From: Paenibacillus glycinis | GTDB taxonomy: Bacteria > Bacillota > Bacilli > Paenibacillales > Paenibacillaceae | NCBI RefSeq assembly: GCF_009909185.1 | Contig: NZ_JAAAMV010000001.1 | Span: 248,001 to 312,000, forward strand | Direction: 5' to 3' | DNA: 64,000 bases | Shown here: piece by piece, positions 18,162-26,600 of the stretch | Position numbering within the stretch: the stretch's first letter is position 1 | Layout of the letters: each line of letters starts with the position of its first letter | Notes under the pieces: model-generated | The model's input: only the letters and a program-made list of their open reading frames with translations | Database searches by the model: none | What the model was told of the DNA's origin: nothing | Program-made: the position numbers and the translations under genes

Positions 18162-19073
18162 TTACTTTCCGACCATAAGCTTGGATACCAGCTGCGCCGT
18201 GATCGCCTTGTTCGCGGTCGACATCTCCGCGACGATCTTGGAGCGAGGCGCATCGTCCACGGCATTCAGGATACGGAGTACTTTGCTAGGGCTGAGGTCC
18301 GCCATTTTCAGCAGCAAGTCGGCCGCACTCTTCGGATCCATTTGCGAGAACGTGGAATTCAACTGCGCCGTGCTCAATACCGACGCGGCTTGGTCTTGCG
18401 TCGCCGTGGAGCCCTGCTTCTTGATCCTGGCCTGCAGCGCCGCGATCTCGCGATCCTTCACCGTTTTGACGTCTTTCAGCATGATCGTCGCGTCGGCGGC
18501 TTTCTTCGGCGTCATTTTCGCGAGCACGTTGGCCCGGTCCTCCGGCCGCATGGCGTCCAGCACCAGCACGGCTTCTTCCGTCTCCATGCTCTCCAAGATC
18601 GGTGCCGCCTTGCTTGGCGTCATCGTGGCATACATCGATGCCAATTCGCCGATTTTGCTCTGATACGCCGCATCGTCAAGCAGCTTATCCGCGTTCGCCT
18701 GTTTGAGCTCCTCGATCTGCTGCTTGAGATCTTTGACGGATCCGGTCAGTTGGCTTTTTTCGCCAAGCGCTTTGCTGAGTTCGGCTTCCTTCGCCGTAAG
18801 CTGGGATTGAAGCTCGGCGATCTTTGCTGTCGCGTTGGCCGATTTGATCGCGTCCTCATTGACGGCCTGACCGTCCTTCACCGCCGGAGCGGGGAGGATA
18901 CGGCTCAAGAACGGAATGTCGTTCCCGATCTCCAGCGCTTTGTTGCGCAAATCAAAATTGAACAACGTCACAAGCACCCCAAGCAGAATGAGCGTGAATA
19001 ATATCGGCGTAAAGAAAAACATGAATCGTTCGAATCCGCTATAGCCCTGCTTTTCCATTTCCAAGTCTGCCAA
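18162..19073 (-). CDS. ylxF: YlxF/MotE-like flagellar protein with MgtE-N domain
   Basis: A single-pass membrane protein found after fliJ in Bacillales. One membrane segment lies near the N-terminus (MFFFTPILFTLILLGVLVTL), then a long coiled coil (about 85-155, AKEAELSKALGEKSQLTGSV), then an MgtE-N-like helical domain with the repeat KAAPILESM / RANVLAKM / KAADATIML / SAADLLLKM. It resembles MotE, a stator-associated periplasmic chaperone in alpha-proteobacteria, but its role here is unknown. TTG 19073 has GGAGG 8 nt upstream; an ATG at 19058 lacks such a site. Confidence 0.82.
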   Translation of the reverse strand: MADLEMEKQGYSGFERFMFFFTPILFTLILLGVLVTLFNFDLRNKALEIGNDIPFLSRILPAPAVKDGQAVNEDAIKSANATAKIAELQSQLTAKEAELSKALGEKSQLTGSVKDLKQQIEELKQANADKLLDDAAYQSKIGELASMYATMTPSKAAPILESMETEEAVLVLDAMRPEDRANVLAKMTPKKAADATIMLKDVKTVKDREIAALQARIKKQGSTATQDQAASVLSTAQLNSTFSQMDPKSAADLLLKMADLSPSKVLRILNAVDDAPRSKIVAEMSTANKAITAQLVSKLMVGK

Positions 19074-19126
19074 AATAATTCCCTCCCTCGGGCATTGGCT
19101 CCCGATTCGCAAAGCTTCTGTTCTCG

Positions 19127-19573
19127 TTAATGCGCGGCGTGCAAGAACCGAGCGGTCGCAAGCTCATCCAACGCGTTTTGTTCCTTCACCGACATTTCGG
19201 ACTTGAAACGATGCAGCGCGTGCTCTTTCGATTTCAGCCATGCTTTCTCGTCAACCATTCGATCGGATAAGAATCGCCTGCCCGCTTCCACGGCCGATTC
19301 CGCCTTCTTCACGTCGCGAAGCTTGCGCAGGATGCCGTCGTCCAAAAAATCGATATACGTCTGTATCGTCAAGATTTCCGTCAACGGAACCGCGTGCACC
19401 GACGCGTTTTGCAGCTTCTCGCTCCAAGCGGCGCGATCTTCGCGCAGTTTCCGAAGACTGAGCTCCTCCTGCGAAAGCTTGCCGACGACTACGGACAACT
19501 GCCATTCCGCCTGCGATTTCTCGCTCGTCTTCAAATCGACGATTTTTTGGTAGGCATATTGAAATCGGGTCAT
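19127..19573 (-). CDS. fliJ: Flagellar export chaperone FliJ
   Basis: FliJ is the coiled-coil stalk of the export ATPase and an escort for chaperones. The 148 residues are almost entirely helical and charged (RFQYAYQKIVDLKTSEKSQA at the N-terminus), as in the family. It starts 8 bp after fliI. Sequence conservation of FliJ is low, so length, coiled-coil character and position carry the call. Confidence 0.9.
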   Translation of the reverse strand: MTRFQYAYQKIVDLKTSEKSQAEWQLSVVVGKLSQEELSLRKLREDRAAWSEKLQNASVHAVPLTEILTIQTYIDFLDDGILRKLRDVKKAESAVEAGRRFLSDRMVDEKAWLKSKEHALHRFKSEMSVKEQNALDELATARFLHAAH

Positions 19574-19581
19574 GGATCAGT

Positions 19582-20916
19582 TCAACTCCCGTGGTTGTGG
19601 TAAAAATCATGGATCAGTCGATCCCGAGACGCCTCGTATCCGATCTTCTCATCCGTCTTTTGGCGGGTAAACGTCCGAATGGCTTCGTTGGCTTCGATCG
19701 CTTCGTCGATTTTTTCGTTCGAACCCCGCTGGTACGCCCCGATATTGATGAGGTCTTCCGAATCTTTATAAATAGCGAGCAGCCGCTTCAATTCATTGGC
19801 GGCTTCCTGCTGTTCCTCCGGCACGATTTCCTTCATGACCCGGCTTATGGAAGCCAGAATATCGATGGCCGGGAAATGTCCCTTATGCGCCAAATCGCGG
19901 CTAAGCACGATATGTCCGTCCAATATGCCGCGGACCGCATCCGCGATCGGCTCGTTCATGTCGTCGCCGTCGACGAGCACGGTATAGAACGCCGTGATCG
20001 TTCCCTTCTGGGCCGTTCCCGCCCGTTCGAGCAGCTTCGGCAAGTTGGCGAACACGGATGGCGTATATCCCCGGGTCGCCGGCGGCTCGCCGATGGCAAG
20101 TCCGACTTCCCGCAGCGCCATCGCGTACCGGGTTACGGAATCCATCATGAGCATGACGTTCAAGCCCCGGTCGCGGAAGTACTCCGCGATCGTCGTGGCG
20201 ATCAGCGCGCCTTTGATGCGGATCAAAGCCGGTTGGTCGGACGTTGCCACGATAACGACGGATCGCGCCAGTCCTTCCGGACCGAGATCCTTCTCGATGA
20301 ATTCGAGCACCTCGCGTCCTCGCTCCCCGATGAGCGCGATGACGTTCACGTCCGCGGACGTGTTTCGGGCAACCATGCCGAGCAGCGTGCTCTTGCCGAC
20401 GCCCGACCCGGCGAATATCCCGACGCGCTGTCCCCGGCCGACCGTCAACAATCCATCGATGGCGCGAACGCCGATGCTCAGCGGTTCTTTGACCCGCGGC
20501 CGCATGAGCGGATTGCTCGGCTGATTATGCGTGGAATGATGCGGCATCCGGCTGGATATGTAAGATCCGTCGAGCGGCTGACCGAGTCCGTCCAGCACCT
20601 TGCCAAGCAGCTCGGAGCCCACTTGCACGCTTAACGGCTTGCCCGTCCCGACCACGTCGCAGCCCGGACCGATCGCTTGCAGCTCGCCAAGCGGCATCAG
20701 AATGACTTTGTTGTCGCGGAATCCGACGACCTCGGCTTTCAACGGTTTGGACGACTTGGCCGGATAGATCAGGCACACATCGCCGATGCTGGCATCCGGC
20801 CCTTCCGATTCGACGGTCAATCCGATGACTTGCGTCACCTTGCCGTTGACGCGAACGGGATCGATCGGTCTTAAATGCTCGATATAGCGTTCGGGATCCA
20901 ATCGGTTAGCTTTCAT
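19582..20916 (-). CDS. fliI: Flagellar export ATPase FliI
   Basis: FliI is the F1-beta-like ATPase that powers unfolding and delivery of export substrates. The Walker A AGSGVGKST lies at about 169-177, Walker B region is VMLMMDSVTRYA, and the T3SS ATPase signature PPATRGYTPSVFANLP is present. 444 residues is normal. ATG 20916 overlaps the fliH stop by 11 bp. Confidence 0.97.
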   Translation of the reverse strand: MKANRLDPERYIEHLRPIDPVRVNGKVTQVIGLTVESEGPDASIGDVCLIYPAKSSKPLKAEVVGFRDNKVILMPLGELQAIGPGCDVVGTGKPLSVQVGSELLGKVLDGLGQPLDGSYISSRMPHHSTHNQPSNPLMRPRVKEPLSIGVRAIDGLLTVGRGQRVGIFAGSGVGKSTLLGMVARNTSADVNVIALIGERGREVLEFIEKDLGPEGLARSVVIVATSDQPALIRIKGALIATTIAEYFRDRGLNVMLMMDSVTRYAMALREVGLAIGEPPATRGYTPSVFANLPKLLERAGTAQKGTITAFYTVLVDGDDMNEPIADAVRGILDGHIVLSRDLAHKGHFPAIDILASISRVMKEIVPEEQQEAANELKRLLAIYKDSEDLINIGAYQRGSNEKIDEAIEANEAIRTFTRQKTDEKIGYEASRDRLIHDFYHNHGS

Positions 20917-21733
20917 CGGCAGCCCCTCGTTCTTCGGCCAGGACGGCCAGTTGGATCAGCTCGCGCTTGATTTCGGACAGCTGCGTGTCGATCCTGGCGT
21001 CGATGCTGCCAAAGGAAGAACGAATGACGCATCCGTAAGCTTTGACCGAGACATCGGGCACGATCTGAAGTTCGGCCTGCGAATCGATAACGAGCGTCAG
21101 CTCTTCGCGCGCCGCCTGCACGTAGGCCAGCTGCTGCGGCGACACGCAAAGGGTTATTACCCCTTGTTCGCGCCGGCGCTCCAAGGCTTTGCGGATAATA
21201 TCGAGCGACCAAGCCGGCTCGACGGTCAATTGCTTCTGAATGATTTTCTCGGCGATAGCCGCGCTAAGCGCGACGACGAAAGGTTCGGCCTCTTGAATGA
21301 TCTGCTCCTTCGTTTCGTACGAAGAATCGAGAATCGACTTCGCTTCCGTCAGCATCGCTTCCCATTGGGCGCGCACTTCCGCCTCGGCTTGCGCCTTGCC
21401 CTCCTGGAATCCGAGCTCATAACCTTCGCGGCGAATCGACGCCATCGTTTCTTCGTCCTGCAGGCGGCGCTCAAGCCACCATTGGTCGATTTGCGCCGTC
21501 GCGTCGGCATACATCGTTTCGATGTGCTCGCCGGTTTCCTGGATTCGCTGATTGGCGAATTGTTCGGCGTCATTCAGGATTTGATCGCGAAGCGAGACCG
21601 TTTCGGCGCTCGGCCCGGAAGGCTCGTCCTGCTCGGCTGCCGGCTTCACGTAGCGGTTATACCATTCCAGCCGTTTTAAATCTTCAACCGAGATAACGTT
21701 GGAAGATTTATACAACTTAGACAATGATATCAT
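20906..21733 (-). CDS. fliH: Flagellar assembly protein FliH
   Basis: FliH binds and regulates the FliI ATPase. The 275-residue product has a helical, glutamine- and glutamate-rich middle (QLERRLQDEETM-like charge pattern, GYELGFQEGKAQAEAEV) and a C-terminal V-ATPase E-subunit-like part (VIRSSFGSIDARIDTQLSEI). The start overlaps fliG by 17 bp and the end overlaps fliI by 11 bp. Confidence 0.93.
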   Translation of the reverse strand: MISLSKLYKSSNVISVEDLKRLEWYNRYVKPAAEQDEPSGPSAETVSLRDQILNDAEQFANQRIQETGEHIETMYADATAQIDQWWLERRLQDEETMASIRREGYELGFQEGKAQAEAEVRAQWEAMLTEAKSILDSSYETKEQIIQEAEPFVVALSAAIAEKIIQKQLTVEPAWSLDIIRKALERRREQGVITLCVSPQQLAYVQAAREELTLVIDSQAELQIVPDVSVKAYGCVIRSSFGSIDARIDTQLSEIKRELIQLAVLAEERGAADES

Positions 21734-22727
21734 CCCCTCCGCCGCGTGCGATGATGATCTCGCCGGACTCTTCCAGACGACGGATCGTCGCTACGATGCG
21801 CGTTTGCGCTTCTTCGACGTCACGCAGCCGGACTGGACCCATGTATTCCATTTCTTCCTTGAACGTCTCGGCCATCCGTTTGGACATGTTCCGGAATATC
21901 GCTTCGCGCACTTCTTCGCTGGCCACTTTGAGGGCGAGCTGCAAGTCGGCGTTCTCGATATCGCGAATGATGCGTTGGATGGAACGGTTGTCGATGTTGA
22001 CGATATCTTCGAAGACGAACATCCGTTTCTTGATCTCTTCCGCCAATTCGGGATCTTGAATTTCCAGCGCATCCAGGATCGTGCGTTCCGTGCCGCGGTC
22101 GACGCCGTTCAAGATTTGAACGATAGATTCAATACCGCCCGCACTGGTGTAATCTTGAGTAACGGTAGCGGACAGCTTCTGTTCCAGCACGCGTTCCACG
22201 TACGATATGACATCCGGCGACGTGCTGTCCATCAGGGCAACGCGGCGCGCCACCTCGGCCTGCTTATCCTGCGGCAGGGACGATAGAATCTGGGACGCCT
22301 GTTCCGCTTGAAGATAAGACAGGACCAGGGCGATCGTCTGCGAGTTCTCGTTCTGAATGAAATTCAGGATTTGACCGGCATCGGCTTTGCGCGCGAAATC
22401 GAACGGGCGAACCTGCAGCGTCGCCGTCAAGCGGCCGATCACTTCCAGCGCTTTCTGCTCGCCGAGCGCTTTCTCGAGAATTTCGCGGGCATAGGTGATG
22501 CCGCCTTGCGAGATGTATTCTTGCGCCACGCAGATTTGATGGAACTCGTTCAATATCGTCTCTTTGTCGATCGTATCCACCTTGCGCACATTCGCGATTT
22601 CAAGCGTCAGCTGTTCGATCTCTTCATCCCGTAAATGCTTGAAAATCTGAGCGGAAACTTCAGGACCTAGCGAAATTAACAAAATGGCTGCTTTCTGTCG
22701 ACCGCTGAAACCTTGTAACTTTGCCAT
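21717..22727 (-). CDS. fliG: Flagellar motor switch protein FliG
   Basis: FliG is the C-ring protein on the MS-ring that takes torque from the stators. N-terminal (GRQKAAILLISLGPEVSAQI), middle (LSYLQAEQASQILSSLP) and C-terminal domains are present, the last with the charged torque helix region DIVNIDNRSIQRIIRDIENA. The EHPQ-like motif region reads ENSQTIALVLS, with S in place of the usual P-H pair. ATG 22727 follows GAGG at 8 nt; the in-frame GTG at 22736 overlaps the ribosome site. 336 residues. Confidence 0.97.
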   Translation of the reverse strand: MAKLQGFSGRQKAAILLISLGPEVSAQIFKHLRDEEIEQLTLEIANVRKVDTIDKETILNEFHQICVAQEYISQGGITYAREILEKALGEQKALEVIGRLTATLQVRPFDFARKADAGQILNFIQNENSQTIALVLSYLQAEQASQILSSLPQDKQAEVARRVALMDSTSPDVISYVERVLEQKLSATVTQDYTSAGGIESIVQILNGVDRGTERTILDALEIQDPELAEEIKKRMFVFEDIVNIDNRSIQRIIRDIENADLQLALKVASEEVREAIFRNMSKRMAETFKEEMEYMGPVRLRDVEEAQTRIVATIRRLEESGEIIIARGGGDDIIV

Positions 22728-22738
22728 ACCAGCCACCT

Positions 22739-24304
22739 CTATTCTTCAACGAGCCAAGTCCGGAGCAAATTAACGAATTCCTCTGGTTTGCGCTTGGCCA
22801 ATGTTTCAAGCTGCTTGCGAACTTGACTTTCGTTCTGAACGCTTTCCAGATCGATCGTCGGGTATTCCACTTTCCCCGGTGCCGCCATTTCTTCGACGAG
22901 CGCCGCTTGTTTTCTCCGACGAACGACTACGTAGCCAAGTCCGCCGATCAACGCAAGAGCAGCAAGGCCGATTCCGACCAACCAGCCGGTCGAAAGGCCG
23001 GATGAAGAAGTTGCGCCGCCGTTGTCGATAAAACTTTGCGCCATGATCGAAACTTTTTTATTGATGAGCGCGTCATTAGTAACATCCTGTCCGGACTCGA
23101 TCAATTGGGAGCGAATGAGCGACGTCAGAAAATTTGTCGTCTCCGTTTTGGCTTCTGCACTCAACTTTGTCTTTTCCACGCCGATACTAATAGATAGATC
23201 TTTGATTACATAAGGGCCGGACTCGATTTGAATGTTGCTTTTGTTGTAATCGTAGTTGGTGGTACGGCTGTTCTCTTCCGAAGTGCCGCCGCTGCTGTCG
23301 CTGGCCGTGTAGCCCGGAACGTCGGTTGCGCCCGTTCCCGCGACGCCTCCTGCGGAACCCGCGCCGTCGGTTGCCGATTTGGATGATGTCGACTCGCTGA
23401 GCACGATGCCGTTATTGTTGTTGTTCTCGAGCGGCGATACCAATTGCTGATCCGACTTTTTCTTGTCGAAATTGATCGAACTGGATACGTTTACGACCAG
23501 GTTGTCCATGCCGACCATCGGACCGAGGAACGATTGGATTTTTTGTTTCAAATCGTTCTCGTATTTATGCTGGATCTGATAGTGCGTCTCGAGCAAATCG
23601 CCGCCGATGCCGCCGCCCCCGACTTCGCTCGAAGCGAGCAGCTCGCCTTCGGGACTCGAGATCGTAATGTTTTCCGGTTTAATATTCGGAATCGACGTTT
23701 TCACGAGGTTATAATAGCCGTCGACTTCCTTTTGAGCCGGGCGATAACCAGGGCGGAACGTGAGCATGATCGACGCCGAGGCTTGTTCTTTCTCCTCCGT
23801 CGTCATGAATGGCGTCGACTCCGGCAGGTTCACCAACACGTTCGACTTCTGAACGCCTTGCATGTCGTTCAACAATCGCTGAATTTCCCCGTTCAACGCG
23901 CTGCGGTATTTGACGTCGAACTCCCGGTCCGTCGATCCGAACATCGAGGAACTGTCGTTGAACGATTCAAATCCGATCGACCCGTTGCGCACGATCCCCT
24001 GCGATCCGGCCTCGACTTTTACCTTAGCAGCTTCGGCGGTAGGAACCGATATGGTCTGCCCCGCATCGGAAAGCTTGTAAGGAATTTTACTCGCATCCAA
24101 ATACTCCATGACCGCGGCTGCGTCCGTGCTATCCAAATCGCGAAAAGCGACCTCATAATTCGTTTTCGAAAACAGGACCGTCAGCAGAATGATCGACAAG
24201 ATGAGGATCGCGGCCGAAGCGCCTAGCCAAATCTTCTGTCTTTTCTCCAATACGTTCCAATATTGAGCGACCTTAGCTCGATATTGGGCAAATTTCTCGT
24301 TCAC
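22739..24304 (-). CDS. fliF: Flagellar MS-ring protein FliF
   Basis: FliF forms the membrane MS-ring on which the flagellum is built. Two membrane segments lie at about 24-44 and 445-465, with ring-building motifs between (YKLSDAGQTISVPTAEAAKV and GFESFNDSSSMFGSTDREFD). The C-terminal cytoplasmic tail (VQNESQVRKQLETLAKRKPE) is the FliG-binding part. The start is GTG 24304 with GAGGTGG upstream. 521 residues is normal. Confidence 0.97.
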   Translation of the reverse strand: MNEKFAQYRAKVAQYWNVLEKRQKIWLGASAAILILSIILLTVLFSKTNYEVAFRDLDSTDAAAVMEYLDASKIPYKLSDAGQTISVPTAEAAKVKVEAGSQGIVRNGSIGFESFNDSSSMFGSTDREFDVKYRSALNGEIQRLLNDMQGVQKSNVLVNLPESTPFMTTEEKEQASASIMLTFRPGYRPAQKEVDGYYNLVKTSIPNIKPENITISSPEGELLASSEVGGGGIGGDLLETHYQIQHKYENDLKQKIQSFLGPMVGMDNLVVNVSSSINFDKKKSDQQLVSPLENNNNNGIVLSESTSSKSATDGAGSAGGVAGTGATDVPGYTASDSSGGTSEENSRTTNYDYNKSNIQIESGPYVIKDLSISIGVEKTKLSAEAKTETTNFLTSLIRSQLIESGQDVTNDALINKKVSIMAQSFIDNGGATSSSGLSTGWLVGIGLAALALIGGLGYVVVRRRKQAALVEEMAAPGKVEYPTIDLESVQNESQVRKQLETLAKRKPEEFVNLLRTWLVEE

Positions 24305-24347
24305 GATTCCACCTCACTGTTGGCTTCTAATGCTTGTCTTGCTGTCA

Positions 24348-24662
24348 TTAGATTTGCATCCGCATGATCTCCTGGTATGCCTCTATCACTTTGTTGCGGA
24401 TTTGTGAGGTAAGCTGCAGTCCGAGCTCTGCTTGTTCGCTGGCCACCATGACCTGCGAGACGTCCACGTTTCCGAGCAAATATTGATCGTTCATCGTATG
24501 TACGTTTTGTTCCTGTGCGCCGACGCCGTCAAGCGCGTTTTGAAGGAAATCACTGAAGGTTTTTGTAATGTCTGCCGGTGAAGAAGAATTGCCGAGGTTG
24601 TTGGAAACGACCGGTTTAACGGTCTGGATTTGCACCGGGTTGAGTGTCATGGGGTTAATCAA
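24348..24662 (-). CDS. fliE: Flagellar hook-basal body protein FliE
   Basis: FliE joins the MS-ring to the proximal rod. The C-terminal family core reads QYLLGNVDVSQVMVASEQAE followed by LGLQLTSQIRNKVIEAYQEI. The start is TTG 24662 (GGAGGG 6-7 nt upstream), giving MINPMTLNP and 104 residues; ATG 24650 is possible but B. subtilis FliE also begins MIN. Confidence 0.94.
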   Translation of the reverse strand: MINPMTLNPVQIQTVKPVVSNNLGNSSSPADITKTFSDFLQNALDGVGAQEQNVHTMNDQYLLGNVDVSQVMVASEQAELGLQLTSQIRNKVIEAYQEIMRMQI

Positions 24663-24687
24663 GGGTATCCCTCCGCGTTATCTCTGT

Positions 24688-25137
24688 TTATTTACCGATT
24701 TCAAGCGCTTTGACAAACATGCCCTTCGATGCATTTAAAGCCGTGACGTTCGCCTCGTACGAGCGCGATGCAGAGATCATATCCACCATTTCCTTCAACA
24801 CGTCGACGTTCGGCATCTTTACATATCCATTCTCGTCCGCGTCGGGATGCGTCGGATTGTATACCAGCTTCGAAGGCGTCGAGTCCTCCATGATGCGCGT
24901 TGCTTTCACGCCGGGAGCGGAATCCGAGCCGTTCATTTGACTATTCAACGTGTCGGCAAACGACTGGGAAGTCGGTTCTAACACGACCATTTTTCGTTTG
25001 TAAGGTTCGTAGCGTCCGTTTACGTAAGAGGCTCTTGTCGTTTCTGCATTCGCGATATTCGAAGAAATGACGTCCATCCGAAGACGCTGGGCGGTCAATG
25101 CAGAAGCGCTGGCGTCAAACCCGTTCGTTAGTCTCAT
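24688..25137 (-). CDS. flgC: Flagellar rod protein FlgC
   Basis: FlgC is a proximal rod subunit. The N-terminal rod motif is ASASALTAQRLRMDVISSNI followed by ANAETT, and the C-terminal helix is EMVDMISASRSYEANVTALN. 149 residues, 2 bp after flgB. Confidence 0.96.
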   Translation of the reverse strand: MRLTNGFDASASALTAQRLRMDVISSNIANAETTRASYVNGRYEPYKRKMVVLEPTSQSFADTLNSQMNGSDSAPGVKATRIMEDSTPSKLVYNPTHPDADENGYVKMPNVDVLKEMVDMISASRSYEANVTALNASKGMFVKALEIGK

Positions 25138-25139
25138 AA

Positions 25140-25550
25140 TCAGCTTCTCCCTTCGATCCCGATGCGCATCATTTTCACATCATGGTTGATTTGTTGAACG
25201 TAGAAGTTGTAATTCAATTGATTCTTGGCCATTAACGACATTTCCCGATCAATATCGACATTATTTACGTCGTTGTTCATCACGCTCGACTCGTCCGTGA
25301 CGATCTGGGCTTGCGGCGCAGAAACCGATGAACCGATCGGTATATGTCTAGGATTCGTGCGCTTTCCGGCCAGCTGGGGCGTACCTGCGCCCATGTTCTG
25401 TTCGAGCAGCTGTTCGAAAACAACGTCGGAACGCTTGAATTTTGGCGTATCTACATTTGCGATATTGTTGGAAATGACACGTTGGCGCATCTCCGCAGCA
25501 TTCAAGGCGCCCTGTAAGCGACTAAATTCCGGGCCATTCAACAAATTCAC
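25140..25550 (-). CDS. flgB: Flagellar rod protein FlgB, first gene of fla/che operon
   Basis: FlgB is the most membrane-proximal rod subunit. The rod motif is MRQRVISNNIANVDTPKFKR and the C-terminal part is NQLNYNFYVQQINHDVKMMR. I use GTG 25550 (VNLLNGPEFSRLQ), which leaves 136 residues, close to other Bacillales; the ribosome site (AAGTGGGG) is weak. The open frame continues upstream to about 25760 but that stretch has no rod-like content and crosses the codY terminator. It opens the 25 kb flagellar operon. Confidence 0.9.
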   Translation of the reverse strand: MNLLNGPEFSRLQGALNAAEMRQRVISNNIANVDTPKFKRSDVVFEQLLEQNMGAGTPQLAGKRTNPRHIPIGSSVSAPQAQIVTDESSVMNNDVNNVDIDREMSLMAKNQLNYNFYVQQINHDVKMMRIGIEGRS

Positions 25551-25708
25551 CAAAAAACCCCACTTTCGAATTCTTGTGATGTTAATATTCAACAGATTCC
25601 CCTGCAATCCTTCTTTGTTCGACAAAGAAATATTAAATAAATGAGAGAGTCTTGTCGAACTTTTCCAACAAACTAATCTTCCCCAACTTCCTAAATTATT
25701 ACAATAAG
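25528..25708 (-). promoter_or_regulatory. flgB upstream region with putative fla/che promoter
   Basis: Between the codY terminator and flgB the minus strand has a plausible sigma-A-like pair, TTGCAG and TAACAT 17 bp apart, near 25575-25610. It also has two exact Spo0A-box heptamers in opposite orientation (25618-25624 and 25653-25659). I see no clear sigma-D promoter. The promoter call is tentative. Confidence 0.35.
25611..25629. promoter_or_regulatory. Palindrome TTCTTTGT-TCG-ACAAAGAA upstream of flgB
   Basis: Perfect inverted repeat with 8-base arms and a 3-base centre, containing a Spo0A-box heptamer TTCGACA at 25618-25624. It lies about 65 bp upstream of the flgB start and could be an operator or an RNA hairpin in the leader. 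Confidence 0.5.
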
Positions 25709-25742
25709 AAAAAAGCCCCATCTTTGTCGAAGACGAGGCTTT
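25709..25742 (-). terminator. Intrinsic terminator after codY
   Basis: On the minus strand a 13-bp stem with two G-U pairs and a CGAC loop is followed by TTTTTTC. It closes the hslV-hslU-codY unit and separates it from the fla/che operon. Confidence 0.85.
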
Positions 25743-25796
25743 AATCCGGGCTATTTGCACTAGTTTTTGAATGAAATTGTAATAAAATTGAAATTT

Positions 25797-26567
25797 TTAG
25801 CTTTTATTTTTTTTTAGCTCATGAAGAAGCTGGGTATTCAAGATACGGATATAGGTCCCTTTCATTCCTAAGGACCTGGTTTCGATCACGCCGGCGCTCT
25901 CCAGCTTGCGCAAAGCATTGACGATCACCGAGCGTGTAATTCCGACGCGGTCCGCGATTTTGGAAGCGACGAGCAGGCCTTCTTTGCCATCGAGCTCATC
26001 GAAGATATGTTCCACCGCTTCAAGCTCGCTGAAAGACAACGAACCTACCGCAACCGCAACGACCGTCCTGCTCCTGGCTTCCTGCTCGATCTCTTCCGCG
26101 CGTTCGCGCAAAATTTCCATTCCGACGATCGTGCTGCCGTACTCCGCCAATATCAACTCGTCGTCTCCGAACTGTTCGGAGCTCCGCAGCAGGATCAATG
26201 TCCCGAGCCGGTCGCGTCCTCCCACGATCGGGACCACGGTCATGATATCCTGCGCCGCCATCATCGGAAACGACTCCGAGATGCCGATGTCCGACGTGAC
26301 GTTCGTCGCCGTTTCCTGCATGTTCATGAACCGTTCGTTGCTCTCAAGAGAAAACCGAAGCTCGGCTGCCGGCAGAGCGCGCAGCTGCTCGTGCTGATAC
26401 GGCCCGGCCGCGGCGCATCCCAGTACTTTCCCCCTGCGGCTGACGACGAATACGTCAGCTTGTATGGTGGTACACAAGACTTCCGCCATCTCTCGGAAAT
26501 TGAGCGCCCCTCCGGCCGCACGCTGCAGCAGCCGGTTAAGCGTTCTGGTTTTTGCCAATAAAATCAT
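25797..26567 (-). CDS. codY: Global nutrient-responsive repressor CodY
   Basis: CodY represses stationary-phase genes when branched-chain amino acids and GTP are plentiful. The N-terminal GAF-type sensor domain ([24 protein letters not shown]) and C-terminal winged helix ([40 protein letters not shown]) are both intact. 256 residues, near the usual 259. AGGAGG lies before ATG 26567. The last codons include a run of nine A (ELKKNKS). It follows hslU by 33 bp and lies directly upstream of the flagellar operon, which CodY represses in B. subtilis. Confidence 0.98.
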   Translation of the reverse strand: MILLAKTRTLNRLLQRAAGGALNFREMAEVLCTTIQADVFVVSRRGKVLGCAAAGPYQHEQLRALPAAELRFSLESNERFMNMQETATNVTSDIGISESFPMMAAQDIMTVVPIVGGRDRLGTLILLRSSEQFGDDELILAEYGSTIVGMEILRERAEEIEQEARSRTVVAVAVGSLSFSELEAVEHIFDELDGKEGLLVASKIADRVGITRSVIVNALRKLESAGVIETRSLGMKGTYIRILNTQLLHELKKNKS

Positions 26568-26600
26568 TGCTATTTGCCTCCTACTTTCCCTGTCCGACCC

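Noticed and set aside
25551-25760. N-terminal extension of FlgB to 206 residues
   Set aside because: The extra 70 residues cross the codY terminator and palindrome and have no rod-protein features.
25743-25796. CodY box near its own 3' end
   Set aside because: AATTTCATTCAAAAA is only a weak match to AATTTTCWGAAAATT and lies before the terminator, so I do not claim it.
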